64,000 nt of DNA. Source: Ficedula albicollis (taxonomy: Eukaryota; Chordata; Aves; Passeriformes; Muscicapidae). This document shows positions 24,306 to 46,538 of the stretch, in pieces (positions within the stretch are counted from its first letter, which is position 1; the number at the start of each line of letters is the position of its first letter). Both the position numbers and the translations under genes were made by a program. The stretch covers positions 34,320,612-34,384,611 of the forward strand of contig NC_021674.1 of the NCBI RefSeq assembly GCF_000247815.1, in the 5' to 3' direction. Under the pieces are notes generated by a model. That model ran no database searches. It had not been told where the DNA came from and saw only the letters and a program-made list of their open reading frames with translations.

Positions 24306-24988
24306 GAGAGCAGCCTTGAGGAGAAGGGCTTGGGGGTGTTGGTGAATGAGAGGCTGGACATGACCTGTCCGTGTCAATGTGCACTCACAGCCCAGAAGGC
24401 TGATTGTGTCCTGGGCTGCATCCAGAGCAGAGTGGGCAGCAGGGGAGGGAGGGGATTCTGCCCTTCTGCTGTGCTCTTGTGAGACCCCACCTGGAGCTCT
24501 GCATCCAGATCTGGGGTCCACCACCTAGGATTGGGTCCAGAGCAGAGCCACAAAGCTGATCAGAGGTCTGGAACACTGCTCCTACAACACAGGCTGAGAG
24601 AGTTTGAATTATTCAGCCTGGATAAAAGAAGGCTCTGGGATCTTATAGTATTTTCCTGGATCTAACGGGGCCCTGAAAGAAAGCTGAAGAGGGACAATTT
24701 AGGAGGGCATATAATGACAGAACAAGGAGAAAAGGCTCTAAACTGGCAGAGAGTCGGCTTAGATTAGATACAAAAAAGAAATTCTTTACTGTGAGGATGG
24801 TGAGGCACAGGAATAGGTTGATCAAAGAAGTTGTGGATGCCCCACCCCTGGAAATATTCAGGACCAGATTGGATGGGGCTTTGGACAACGTGGTCTAGTG
24901 GAAGGTGTCCCTGGTTATGGCAGAGAGAGTTGGAACTAGATGATATTGAAGGTCCATTCTGACTCAGGCTCTTCTATGATTCTATGAT
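24306..24988 (+). mobile_element. CR1 LINE 3' end with ATTCTATG terminus
   Basis: A 5'-truncated CR1. It follows the consensus from the GAGAAGGGCTTGGGGGTGTT block (24,319), through GTCCTGGGCTGCATCCAGAG, the GAGACCCCACCTGGAGCTCT block, the AAATTCTTTACTGTGAGG block (24,778), AAGTTGTGGATGCCCCACCC (24,829), the TTGGATGGGGCTTTGG block, GTGGTCTAGTGG and GTTGGAACTAGATGAT, and closes with two TCTATGATT units (24,971-24,988). The two ORF2-derived halves carry frameshifts and a deletion, so no protein can be made. The clean 3' end and the lack of the 5' part are the usual result of aborted target-primed reverse transcription. Confidence 0.95.
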
Positions 24989-27900
24989 TAATTATCATTA
25001 GACCTGTTGTAAACTCAAGTTTACACTTCCTCTGTCTTTGCACAGGTTGTACAAGGCAGGAGAGATACATTGAGTTTGGAGATGGTCAGTGGCATAAGCA
25101 AGTGAAAAGCATTTTTATATGTCATGGCCTTTAATTTTATAGAGAATGTTTTCTGTTGTTTCTGCTTTAGGTTTCACTTCATGCTCAATGACAATTGGGT
25201 ATAAGACTTCCAAGTATTTGCAAGGCAACCTCTTCATTAAGGAAGTGTTTCAACCTTTCATGATAATGTAAAGGTCTCCCACTGAATTAACTTGATTTCA
25301 CTAGGACGTCCATAGTGAGATGATGCACAAGTATGGAAAGGTGAGTAGGGAATTTTGGCTGGAAGAACATAATTGTACTTTCTGCAAGAACCAAATGACA
25401 TAGGACCCCAAAATTAACAAAACCAAAATCCTGGTAAAGTATTAAACAGTCTAAACAGTTGAGACAGTGATGTAAATGACACCTGGCTCTCCTGTCTTCA
25501 ACAGGTATTAAAAAAATCTGCTTCCTGTAAATGACAGTGAACTAGGGAACTAATTTGCTCTGTAATTTACACTGTGGCTTTGATCACAAAACCCGTTATA
25601 TATTTTACTACAATAATATCTATTAATAAGGAAATGATTAGCATCCTCCAATGTGTGTCTCAAATTTGGACCTATTTTCTTCATGCATCTTATACAATTT
25701 GAAACAAATCAGATAATTTGGGTTGTCATTTAGCTGCCAGCTTTACTGGAATAGATCTTTAAATCCATGTAGGACACATTGTAATTGAGAATGAGGTTCC
25801 AGGTATCTAGTGGTCACTTCATGGTGCTCCAAATAATTATGACAATTTAGAGTATAAAATTAGCCTCATCTGCTAAATGCATCCTGCTGTGAAATTGCAG
25901 CCAGTTAGAAAAGGAAAGATGCCCTTAGCTAGGAAAATGGTTTGAGAGAATATGAAAGTTATAATGGAAAATGTAATAGATGCCAGAAATAATTACACAG
26001 GTGACTTCCACAGAGTATGACTGCTATTCCATGTATTCCTTCGGAAAACCCAAAGCTGTTATTAATTAAGCTCCAAAAATAGGAATCTGCTGTAGTTCTT
26101 TAGCCATCAAATAGTCTGTTTTTCTTTTATATACATTATGTTCTTTCAAAGGGTACTTGTTCCTGAAATCATCCTCTGCGGAAACCAAGGTTCATTTAAT
26201 ATTCAACTTTTACGACTGTTCTATTCCCTGTCTTAATCTCTTGAGGTGCTGCTTTGAAATAACTTAGCCAATGGAAACTAACATGCAGTGGTGTTTTTAA
26301 AGATGTATACAGAGTAAATAATTTGTGCAGGAGAAATGGCACTTCTCTGAATATTGACTGTAAAAACCACTTATATTGCAAACCATCCATGTGTATGAAA
26401 AATATAAGGAAGGTGAAGAACTTGCAAAGACATCAGGGTGTTGTCGTTTGGTTTAAACAGTTTCAGACATTTTTCTTCTATTTTACTCTTTTGCTCTCAG
26501 TGTTCATTATTTGATATAATCCCTGTGTTATAATTAAAAGAGGAGAAAAAGATCTTCCAACTAAAAAGATGGATGAAACAGAGAATAGACAGGTCTTACA
26601 TCTCTTGCCATACTATAGAGCAGCCCAGGAGCTGCCAGTACCACTTGATTTGGCATCATTCTGAAGAGTCTGAAGGCTGCTGTTAGTGCTACCAGCAAGA
26701 GCCAGGATGGCAGGTGGTTATTGCAGTGCACACAGCCTTCCTCTTGTTAGTTGTTCCTGGCTTCTGCTGGTTGTGTTCGTGAAGGGGGTGAGGCAGACTC
26801 TGCTGAGGCCACTGGAGAGGAGTATGGAAACACACCAAGGTATAATGCAGGTATCCAAAGTGTGGTGACACTGCTTCACGTATTTGTCTGGTCTTGTTTA
26901 CAGCTGGTTTGGGTGCAAGGTGTAAATGTAAGCTCTGAACTACCACAGAGGATTAGTTTACACTGGAGAGCTCCTCTAGGTATCAGCTAGCCTGATTTTA
27001 GATCAAATTTCAACTCTGAAGGAGACTGCAACAAATTATGCATTTAACAGTGAATGGAAAAAACAGGCAGTTTGCATTGTGCCACAAAAATCTGTTTTTT
27101 TGAAACAGATTTCACTAGTGCAATGAATAAAGTCAGAATAAAACATCAAAAATACTCAGGGGATTGAAAACATGGGGCTGTGTAGGAATCTTGCAAAGCC
27201 AGATACAACATTTAATTGACTGAGCCATGGTATGGAAATAAACAGAGAATAAAATAAGCACAGCAATTGGAAGAAAAGACAGTACTTGAAATTCTAGAAA
27301 AATAAGACAAGGAGGAAAAATAAGGCAACAGGCAATAGTAACAGGTAAATTATGTACTAGTATCAAGAAAATGTCTCAGAGTAATATTGCAGTAATTGTC
27401 TAAGGGATTTGGTTAATGTTTTGAATACAAGTCTGTCAAAACTAACCTTGTGTTGTACTGAGTTAGGAAGGGTTTTTTTGGTTTTTTGGTTTTCTTTTTC
27501 CTTGAGTATCTTCCCACTGCTAACACTTTTGGAACTTATCTCAGCAATAATTCTGCAAGAGAAATCTTGTGCTAGCCATAACAGAGCAGTATGATAAAAA
27601 TCATGATGAATAGCAGACTTGACTCAACTGTGCCCCTCAGTTAATGAATAACATCCATTTTTTATTAAATGATTCAGCCAAAATATTAAAGATGGGGCAA
27701 TCAGCCAGGTCAGAAGCCTTGAAGAGCTACTATATTTTATGAGTTTCTTATCAATTAAATAAGTTTGTTCTGCTATATGTCTATGTTGATTTGCATTTTT
27801 TTTTTTTTCTGGCTGAAGTCTGGATTGCACATTCCTTATAAGCTTTGTCTCATGCATTATACAGTGGAAATATGAGTCACAAACTGCTGGATTCCCTTGT

Positions 27901-29868
27901 TTAGATTTCCCCTGTTCCTTCATGCACCAGTTTTTCAGCTCTCTTCATTACACAATTAAGCACCTGATATGGAGACGGGGCAAGTTGTGATCTGCAAGTT
28001 TGAATGAAGGAAGTGTGTAAGACAGAGGCTTGAGGTACACCTCACTCTCCTCTTCAGATTATTTGGATGTCACTGAACTGTGGGGATGGGATCCCATGGC
28101 TTCTCTCCGAGATTCTTAGGCTCCCCCAGCCAGGTACGGCAGGTGTTCCAGATCCAGCTCCCCATGGCTGGATCCTACCTAAATTGAGATTGAAGGTCTT
28201 CTTTCTAGGCAGTCTTCCCACAGTGCCCCTCAGAGTGACTTGTCCCAGGTCAAAGATAGAGGACCAGTCCTGCAAATCCATACTGATTTGAGTAAGCCTG
28301 TCTTCATGAATGATGGGAGGAGTGCTTTTCAGGGCTGGGTTGTTTAATTTAGAACCCAATTACGAGATCATGGATTGTATTCTTCAGCAGTGAGTATAAT
28401 TGTTAATCAGGATGCAAGGTTTTCAACTCAGTGGGAAGACTCTGTCATGGACTGATTGCTCTTTGGGAGCAAACATTTTCCACAGCCTTCAGGCCAGCTC
28501 AAGGCTATGGAATTGTGCTGGAGATTAAACAGGGTAAAGATCAGTAAAAGACACTTACAGTCCCCTCAAAGAGATTTATAATAGACAGGTAAACAGAAAA
28601 TGGGCTATATCTAGTGTCCATGTAAAGTTAAAAGTACCTTACACCAACAAGTGCTTTCAAAGTCAGTGATTTGGTGGCTTGTTTACTATTACTATTATTT
28701 ACTACTCCTGTGGATACATGCAGATATTTTTTAGAGTTATTTCAATTATTTATGCTTCAGCAGTAGTAAGCAACTTAAAATAGATACATCTTGATGAATA
28801 TTGTCCAGATAAATATTTTAGAGGGTACAGATTAGAAGAAAAGAGAAGCACCATGTCTAATTCATCTATTATGACAAACTAGAACACATTCTAAAATATT
28901 TTTGCTTTCCAGGAAAAAAATGTTCCACACTAAGTTATTGATTTTTTGATAATTCTTTCAAGCAGAACTGTGTGCAGTTTTGCTGCAGAGACAAGGATAC
29001 TGTGTCACTGCTCCAAACCACTGGGAATTTTTTTATATCAGAATGAAACACTACTTAAGATAGCTAATAAAATTCTTAGTTGGAATTTGTCATCCTGGAT
29101 AGATATTGTCCCACTTACACCAGATTTTATTTTTGGATGGGAGGGAAGGGGGAAAGCTAGTTTGCTGAAAATTCCCCAGACTTTCAAGGTTGTTGAGGCA
29201 TTTTGCTTGTATAAAAGCTGTATTACAGTCATTGGGTAATGTCTATGTTTGTCACCATGTGAAAAGAATGCTTCTTTATGAAAATAATTAAAATTGTAGC
29301 GTTTCAAGAGAAGGAAGGGGCTTAGGGGTGCTGTGTAGGGACACAAAGGCAGTCCAATAAAACTTTTGGGGGAGCAGGAGGATTTCTGTGGGGGCTGCTT
29401 CTGCCCAGCACAAGAACTGCCATATGCTGCTTACCTCTGTGTAGAGAGTCTTACTCTCTTAAAGATATCACATGTTAGCGTTTTGGGATTGAGCTAATCT
29501 TTCAGCCAGACTTTGAGCTATACTGGCGTAGTGATGTGCTTCACAGCCATATTTGCTTTCCAAATGAAGAATGAGGAAAAAAGTACGTGTGTAATATTGA
29601 GAGAAACATGGAATAATTTGAATATATAGCCTGAAATTCACAGGTAGAAAATGAGTTGACCACTCCTCACCTGCCTGCCCAAAGCAGTGTGGTCCAGGTT
29701 CAGCTGGGTCCAATAATGAGCATGTTGCTGTGAGCAATTGCAGAAAAAATACCAGGAAACTTTGGTGTCATCATTGTGTCACTCTTGAAAGATGAGGAAG
29801 GCTTTTATGGAGATGACACTCTACAGTATTGTTCGAGAAAATCACAGCTTGGTCTGAATAACATGGTA
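24989..29868. other. Non-coding stretch, no gene seen
   Basis: Nearly 5 kb of AT-rich sequence. Frames of up to about 100 codons occur (27,624-27,923 minus; 28,054-28,359 minus; 29,038-29,346 minus), but none has a recognisable domain. A GC-richer patch at about 28,060-28,350 could be an unrecognised repeat. A poly-T run lies near 27,798-27,809. Confidence 0.5.
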
Positions 29869-29994
29869 ATCATAGTTTAAATCACCTGCAAAATAGCAGT
29901 GCTTTATCTATGGTTTAAAAATGAATATAACATCATAGTTTAAATCACCTGCAAAATAGCAGTATTTTATCTATGGTTTAAAAATGAATATAAT
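29869..29994. repeat. Tandem duplication, period 63, two copies
   Basis: Copies at 29869-29931 and 29932-29994, each starting ATCATAGTTTAAATCACC and ending AAAAATGAATATAA. They differ at about three positions. Confidence 0.95.
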
Positions 29995-32900
29995 TGATAC
30001 CTAAAGTGGATTAAAAGATTTATAGAGATAGAGGCCATAAAATACCAACTGAAAGCTGGTAAGGTTATTTAAGGAAGAAAACAAGAAAAGTAACGAGGTT
30101 TGTATGGTTTATTGCATTTCATACTGTAAGACTGCAATTCACAGTTTTTCTGGAACTGAAGTCAGCATACAGTGTTGTCTGCATACTGTATTGTGGGTGG
30201 GCTATACAAAACTTTGTGGGTAAAAATGGTAAATAATCTATTGTATAGTCCAATCTTTGCTTTTCCCTTCATATTCCCTTAGTAAATACCTTTTTTTTTA
30301 AAAAAAGATGAAACAAGGAAACTGGTGGATATCTGGATATCTTATGTTCCGGAGAGAGTAATGTTATTTTCATTAGTGACAACATGACAGTTGCCTCCTA
30401 TAAAAATGCTTTTCATCTATGCATCCCATGCTCTTCAAAGTGGGAGTATTATTCTAATCCCTATGTTATGGCTGGTGAAACTGAGTCACTGTGTAATTGT
30501 CTTTATCCAAGGCTATGTAGCACGTAAGGGACAGATCTTGCAGTAAAGATATTGAAATGAGCTCTTTAAATTGGGTTAAAAACAACAGTATCAGCAGCAG
30601 CAAGACATCCTGGAAGCTGGGGATGAGATGAAATCTCAGTTTGAAATCCCTATGTTAACACATCAGATCAGGTTGAGGCTTTGTCACAAGCAAAGTGTGT
30701 TAGGGAATAAGATGAAGTATAGTGATGATTCACTGGTGAAATCTAACCCTTCAAAACAGCCTTGTCAAGTAACTTTGCTAAGTAATTGCTAAGTGACCCA
30801 GAAACATTTTTAGCTACCATCTTCTTCAAATGATATAGTTTTCTTTGAAGGATCACATGTTTAGAGAGGGTTTGTCTCTCCAAGTCAAGGTGTCTGAGAG
30901 TTACATATGTGCAAGTTAGAGCAGGGACCATAGGTTGCACCAAGACAGCTGAGAGAGGTTCACCATAACCAAGAGAGAGGCTGATGGTCCTCTGGAGATA
31001 GCTCATTCTCTTCACTGACTGTGCAGTGAGAGTGACAGATTTTGCCACAGTTATCTAGCCTCTTGACAACCAAAAGCCAGGAGAGATAGTTGCTTCAGAA
31101 CAGTAATATCTCTGAGCCACTCTGCAAATTTAAAACTTTTTAACACTTATGTTTTATTATCAAACTGCTTCATTTTATGAACTGCAAGATATTAGTGGAA
31201 GTTCAGATCTCATCAAAGTTTTGAACTGATGAAATCTGGAATATATGTTGGAAAGGAAAGAGTGCTAATGTAAGTCAAGATAGCAAGAGGTGATGTAGCA
31301 GACTCTAGAGATGTTAGCATGCAGATAATAATCTTTTCATCAGTTTAAAAGAAGAGGAATTGCATTTAGTGTTACAACTGTTCATTAACTATTTATTGAT
31401 GTTGTGTCATTCATATTTAGAAGTTAGGTGCTTGAGAGCTCAAGAAGAAAGTTTGCTTCAGATATTTCCTAAGGCAGCTGCACAAGCAAGGAGTGCTCTG
31501 GTGGCTGCCATCCTTTATAAACCAGTGTATTCACCCTTCTGTGAATAACACCCGATTCCGAGTTATTTTAGTATCTTCTAGGTCACTTTCAGAACTCAGA
31601 TGTGCCAGGAGGTGCTGGAGGTGACAGAAATTCTTAATGGAGTTAGGTTTAAGGCAAGATGAGATAACCAAGTAGTGTAACTGGAGTCTGCCTAATACAG
31701 ACCATGGGATCCCATGGAGTCAGTTGTGTGCTGAGCCCTAGCTGTACCTGCTCAGAGTGTCTTCCAGCAACAAGCTTTTGTTTGCCAACAGCATGGAATG
31801 GAAAATATACCCATATCCCCAGTAGCTTGTTTTCTGAATTATTGAAATCTTATTACTAATATGATGCACAGCAGACAGTATACAGGATTAAAACAAATCT
31901 TGAGTAATTGAGTTTTTTCTTAAAGATACTTAAAAATAATAATTTTAGATATCACTCTACTTCAAGTAACTACTAAAACTTCTAAGAAGAACTGGGGCAA
32001 ACTTTTCTGTATATAACTGTGCTTATTTCTTTCTTTGCCAGCCTTTAGTTTATCTTGAATTTTTTGTTGCTTTTCTATAGTGAATTCTATATTTTTCATG
32101 TGGATGTTTTGAAACCAGACAACAGAAAGCAATATTTAAATTGGGAAAATGTTATTACATAACTAAAAAAAGTTGGCAGAGAGATTCGGAGAAAATATTC
32201 CATCTGCCACTAGTTTTAATTAAATCAAAAGCCCAGAACAGAAACAATCAAACATGCACAAACCCAAAATGCAGCCAAATTACTTGTATATTCAGTGGTT
32301 TTTTTATGGTAAAATAAAATGACCCCCAGATATTTTGTCCCCTTTTATCGACTATGTGTTCTATTACTATATAAAACAGAAGATTTTAAAGTAAGTAGCT
32401 CGTTCCCAAACCACACTATTCTTGTTTATTTATGTTTTGAAATTCTGCATATTATATTGTGTAGCCCTAGAGCCATTTTAGTTAATATTGAAATCCTGGT
32501 TAGCCTTTTTACTACTGTTTTTTCTTCTGTTTCCCTAGAGTATAATTTTTGAGTGTTTTTTAACTGATTAAAAGATACATATTGGCACTATCTTTAGTGG
32601 CATCAAATTAACAAAGAAAGTTCTTTGTAAGTGTATGACAGGAAGATTATTTAAAGTTCTCTCCAGATTGCCTAGCAGTTTATTTCTTAAGACTGCTAAG
32701 ATGTCCACTGATGTCAGTTTGACTTAGAGGTGGCAATAAATTAATGGGCATTATAAGTTATGAAGAGAAGGGAAAAAAAATGTTTTGTTATCTGGCATTT
32801 AACAGAGAGGAAATGAAAGTTGATGGGTGTTAGAACAGTTCTGACACTTGGAAAATATTTAGGAAGTTTGTTAACTATGCGTGTCCCACACTTACTTCAT

Positions 32901-33473
32901 GATCTACCATTTTAATGCTTTCTGTATGCAGTTCATATTGTCTGTATTACTGTCTGTCATATTGTCTGTAATACTATTATTATCTGTATGCTTTCTTTTA
33001 TCCCCCTTTGCTTTTCTGCCTCCCTGTATGCATACACAGAAACATATATATTATTTCTATTTCTTATAAACAATAGTAATTCAGACAAAAAAATATACAG
33101 TTACTATTTGTGTATGAAAAACACAGTGCAAACTGTGTTCAGTTTTCAGGATGTAAATTTTTTTTTCCTGTTCATAACTTGACAGGTAAAAACAAATTCT
33201 GTGATACGTCTGCAAAATCTTAGTAAAGGATTACTCACCCTTTTTTTAAGAAAACCATCTACATGTGCATTTGTGTTGCATAGATGCATAGGCTGAGAAC
33301 TCTGAAGTTTTTTGTTTCTTGTCAGTCACAGAATATGTTATGCTGGAGATGCAAGTGATAGAGTCCTATTTCCCCAGATATCACATTCTGTATCTATGAT
33401 GATGGAGGGATCTCTCAATGTGTCAGTTGCCTCAACCTATGGGGATATGTGATAGGATTTTTAAACATACTGG
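29995..33473. other. Non-coding stretch, no gene seen
   Basis: Includes T8/A-run sequence at about 30,293-30,306 and a 101-codon minus-strand frame at 30,743-31,048 with no recognisable family. A small duplication lies at 32,934-32,975. The rest looks unique and AT-rich. Confidence 0.5.
32934..32975. repeat. Short tandem duplication, period 24
   Basis: CATATTGTCTGTATTACT at 32934 is repeated as CATATTGTCTGTAATACT at 32958, with TGTCTG in the spacer, so this may be slippage within a TGTCTG-rich region. Confidence 0.7.
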
Positions 33474-33650
33474 GAGTCATAGAATAGTTTGTGTTAGAAG
33501 GCACCTTTAAAGGTCATGTAGCCTAACCACCCTGGAATGAGCAGAAATCTTTTTTAATTAGATCAGGTCACTCAGACCTCAGTCCATCCTGATTTTGATT
33601 GTCTCCAGAAACCAACACCACAGTGTTCAACCTTCAGAAACAAGGTGGTA
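33474..33650 (-). mobile_element. CR1 LINE 3' end, minus strand, diverged
   Basis: The plus strand reads GTCATAGAATAGTTTGTGTT, then GCACCTTTAAAGGTCATGTA, then later ATCAGGTCACTCAGACC and TCCATCCTGATTTTGA. That is the order of the reverse complement of the CR1 3' end (terminus, then the CAACC block, then the GGTTGCCCAG and TGGATGGGG blocks). It is strongly diverged, and the exact right-hand limit is uncertain. Confidence 0.75.
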
Positions 33651-36600
33651 TAACACCTTTCCCGTTTCTTGGGATGCTGCTGGTTTGAATCTGGTGCTGT
33701 GCTCAAACTGACATGGCTACAGCAGATAATATGAAGCAATGCTACCTGCTATGTCAGTGTGTCCTGAGTAGCCTCTTTGCCTTAGATGTAAACAAGATGT
33801 GCTACTGCTTCTGGACTAGGTCTGCTTTGTGTCCTTTCTTGGGAGACATTCTTGTGCTGTGGATGAAAAATGCGTGTGCAGTTTCTCCGCGGTTCTCCTT
33901 TTCCTGAGAATGTTGCATGTAGTAAAACTGTGCCTGATGACACCAGGACCAGGTCTGATGGCCTCTGTGTGGGCCACAGTGCTGACACCACAGCCTGCTT
34001 AGCCTGCACTGAGAGCACCCATGTGGACACTGCTGAATGCTCAAGGAAAAATCCCAGGCTGTTGGTTTTCTCAGCTCCAGCTCAGATCTTTCCCAGGATG
34101 GGGACTTTTCTCAGAGATACGCAAGAGAAGAAAGAGTGAATAGCACAGATTAACACCTGTTGTTGGTCACAGAGCAGTGTGGGTGCTACGTGATGTTTTG
34201 CAGAAAGCATGTTTTCAAAGAGGTGTTGTCTCCTTGGACCAGTGAAGCTTTTCTGTTCTGTATTGCACGAACTATCCAATATAAGTGCGGTGCCTTTCAA
34301 TAAACCGCTTCTTGCTGCCTTGAAGAAGTCATGTGTAAACACTATATTCGCTGTTCCTAGTCTGACAGAGACACACCCACACCTCACCTTTAGCTCAGCC
34401 CTGCCTCTGCAGTTGTGGGGATTTGGGTTGTCTCAGGCCTTGAGTCCAGCTGGTCAGTGGCTGGATGAGTGCTGTGCATTGAGGCTGTGTGTTCATTCCT
34501 CTCCTGGTCAATATTGAGGGATGAACCCTGCTGTTGAGAACTGTGCTGTTAGGTCTACCTTTCTGCTTTGGCCCACCTGCCACAAAGGAAGTGTTATCCA
34601 CTGGTTTATTGAGTTTCATTTGACTGTCTCCTGCTAGCTGAAGACTTATTTCTTATCATGTCTTATAGCAATCACATCTTTGAAGAATTTGCTGTAGTTT
34701 TGCCATGGATCAATAAACCCAATTCCCAAAGGGACTTGGACCTAATCTTTTCCATGTTTGTGTAAAATCAGTTTTTCAGTCCATCACAATCCACTGTCTG
34801 TTGCATATATTCAGGAAGGTGGCAATCTTGAAGTGAGTTCTGATGTCTTAAGAACAGCTGGAAAGAGAAGTGAAATGATTAAGATAGATATAATTAAAAC
34901 CCTAGCAATCTTAAAACAAGTATAATTTTAAGAAAAAGGTGGTTTGAATAGTTTTCTGCAGCACATTTACATTAGCATATGTCTAATGGAGCTGGGAAAA
35001 GTGAAGAGCATTCCAGCATTGTACCAGAAAGATAAGTGTGAATTTTGGTGTTCTTTTTGTGTTTAGCTCTCTCCCTCATGCTTTTAGTGTATCAAATTAT
35101 TCTGTAATATTTGAAAAGCTGAAGCACACTCTACCTGAATAAAGTGTAAACCACTAGCAGTATAAATGTACTTGATATATGAGGAAAGAAGAGAGATGCA
35201 ACTTTTCATAAGGTTAGTAAAATGAAAAGATGACCTTACAGCAATTTAGAATTTCATAACGTACCGGTGAAGTTTCTAAGTTCTGACAAGTCGATTACTG
35301 TTAGTGAGTGAGAAAAGCCTCTTGAGGATACTTTGGAAAAAGGAATTACAAGTTTTCAGTCACAAAATTAAAAAGCCTTTTCCTTAAAAGATGCTGAGAT
35401 TTAATTTAAAATTTGAACCTTTGAGATATGTACTAATGACCCCTGTTCCCCATACATCGAGACAGGGTAATGAACACGATTGTAAATTACATGCCAAATG
35501 ATTATGGATGAAATCACAGCGAACAGAAGGCTCGTGTCAGTTATGGCCTGGGACTTATGTGCAGCTCTGATACCCAGCTTAGGTCCTCATCTGCTCATGG
35601 ATGCGCCTCTGCTCTTCTGGGGACATTGTGGTGAGTGCTGTGAGCCAACTGGCTGCTCAATTTTATTTTCTCTGAGGAAAGTGCAGACTGTAGGCTAACA
35701 CAGGAAAGAATATTTATACACATAGTGATTTAAAGACACCAAGACATAAGGAAAAGTTGAGAAATAACGCTGTGTTTCCCTAAGATTTCTATTAAAGGGT
35801 TTAATGATAAAAATGAGAAAACTAATCACAAATCTCAAGTTAGTTTCCAAAAAGACATGAAAAATTCAAGCCCCATATACTTTATAAAAATACTTTTAAC
35901 ATAGAGCTTGTTTTTATTTGAGTTGATGTCCAACAAAGGTATTCAAATATTTTCAAAACCCTCTATTCATGTTATCTGAATCAGTGGCCCATGTGGAATT
36001 TAAATTAGTTAATTTCACAGATTTTAATAACAAAAAATTGACTCTGCGTTTCTGAGTCTTTCAGAAATATGTATCTTATTCATAATGATATAGAGATCTG
36101 TGGTGGGGTACCTCAACAATGATGAGAGCAATGAAGGGTACAATTCTTCAGATAATGAAAAAGCTCTTCATCTTTGATTAACTGAGGAGGTCCAAAAGGT
36201 CTAAATTTTTTTTTCCAGGATGAAAAATTACTAGCTTTGGAAATGTTTTGTATACCTGCTTAGGGATAACTATATGCTAAAAATAAACAAATCCCACAGG
36301 ATCATACTGTATCTTTCACTCAGCTGGAGTGTCTCATTGTGAATTGAGTGGCTGATTTTTTATATGATCCCTTGGAATTGGTCCTATTACCCTGAGGATG
36401 GTATGGGCTAATTTATAAAGTCATGGTTACAGTTTTTCTTCTGGATTAGATCCTGTTTGCAATTACTGGCATATATTTAAGGGAAAACATAAACGATATG
36501 AGGACACCCTGTGGAATATAATATTCACATGACACTGAGATGCCATTAGATAACTCTGTACTGATTCAGTGCTAAAAGGCTTTGGTGATAGACTTGGGCA

Positions 36601-37198
36601 TTTAAACACAACCCAGCGAGTTCAGCAAGTCTCTCAAATGTATGGTTAACATTGTTGTCCTTTGTTTTGTCCTTTCTGGCAAAAATATATATTTTTTATA
36701 TTAATAAAAAAATTAATAAAAACTATTTATAGGTCAGACATATGAATTATACCACTAACTGTCTTGTACAACAACTAAATGTCAGTTTTGGCCACATGCA
36801 AGAAATTTTAGGTCCTCCTTATTTCCTGTATTTCTTTTATTCATGCATAGTCTTATAGGGAATGCCTATATAGATTTGTGTGTACCTTATCCCTTCTGTA
36901 TCATTTGATCCTACTCTGAGTATCTCTTAATTTCCTGGTTTTAGGCAATGATTCTTGACAGCTTTCTTTTGTCCCTGAATTTCATCAGTTGTGGGATAAG
37001 ACTAGTGATGCTTACCTCTGTGTGAAAAGCTGTGTATTCTTTTGAAAAATGCCTTGTGTGAGAGCTAGGCATTATTATTTACAAATTTAACTCTAGGCAG
37101 CATTGAGTGGTACCACCAGAATGCTAAAAGACCTATAAATCTATTGTCCTTCCAAAATGTTTTCAGAAGCTAAAACAAGTAAGCAAAAGCAGCAAACT
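33651..37198. other. Non-coding stretch with a GC-richer block
   Basis: The block at about 33,700-34,600 is GC-richer than its surroundings and holds overlapping frames of 60-102 codons on both strands, none recognisable. A CAATAAACCG at about 34,297 could be an LTR polyadenylation signal, but there is no TATA box at a suitable distance. From 34,600 onward the sequence is AT-rich with nothing recognised. Confidence 0.45.
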
Positions 37199-37736
37199 GT
37201 GAAGAACAGGAAAACTACTGGCATAGAATGGCAGGCTGGGATGGCAAATACAATTCTCTTTCTTGCTTAAAACAAGAGGGCATCTTGTGTCTGAGCAAGC
37301 TGATGTAAAGTAGGCCTAGGGGAATCAAGAAGGGAAACAGCAGACACAGCCAGCACTAAGACACTCTTTGGAGCAACAACAAAACAGATGGTTCCATGGC
37401 CCCCTGTCCACTCCAGAGAATGCACAATTACTTACAGGACAAAGCCCATCTGGTCCTATAATAATCTGAGAATTCATCATGGCTAAAACCGCAGTAGGCT
37501 TTTTGCCAGCTGTTTAAATTAACTTGCCCCTCTATAAACCTATCTAAAAAAATGTAATCCTCTCCACCCTTTAACCTGCTGTAATAGGTTCACCTCTTGC
37601 CTTTGATCAGAAAAACAGGAGAAACCTGTGCCACGTGTGAGCTTTGGGAAGGATGGCCTGTGCCTGTTGGAAACTGCTGCAAATGAAGTGAGCAGTCATA
37701 AAGTTTTAGAGGCCACCCTGTAAACTTGTTTCAAAT
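37199..37736 (+). mobile_element. Probable LTR followed by a primer-binding site
   Basis: An LTR candidate is proposed because several signals occur in the right order on the plus strand: a TGTGAAGAACAGG start, a CTCTATAAACC TATA box near 37,533-37,540, a CATAAAG polyadenylation-like signal near 37,698, and an end near TTGTTTCA just before the primer-binding-site-like sequence at 37,737. Such an LTR would be about 530 bp. The start is the least certain part. I do not see gag or pol frames downstream, so any provirus is deleted. Confidence 0.4.
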
Positions 37737-37756
37737 TTTGGCACCGTGACTGATTG
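37737..37756 (+). promoter_or_regulatory. Primer-binding-site-like sequence
   Basis: TTTGGCACCGTGACTGATTG resembles a retroviral minus-strand primer-binding site of the TGGTGCCGTGACTC type, complementary to the 3' end of a tRNA (tRNA-His from memory), with mismatches. Its position just after an LTR-like end is what makes it notable. Confidence 0.4.

Positions 37757-46538
<8,782 letters not shown>

Noticed and set aside
34209..34400. Possible LTR R/U5 because of CAATAAACCG near 34,297
   Set aside because: The nearest TATA-like word is only about 20 bases upstream and no terminus could be defined.
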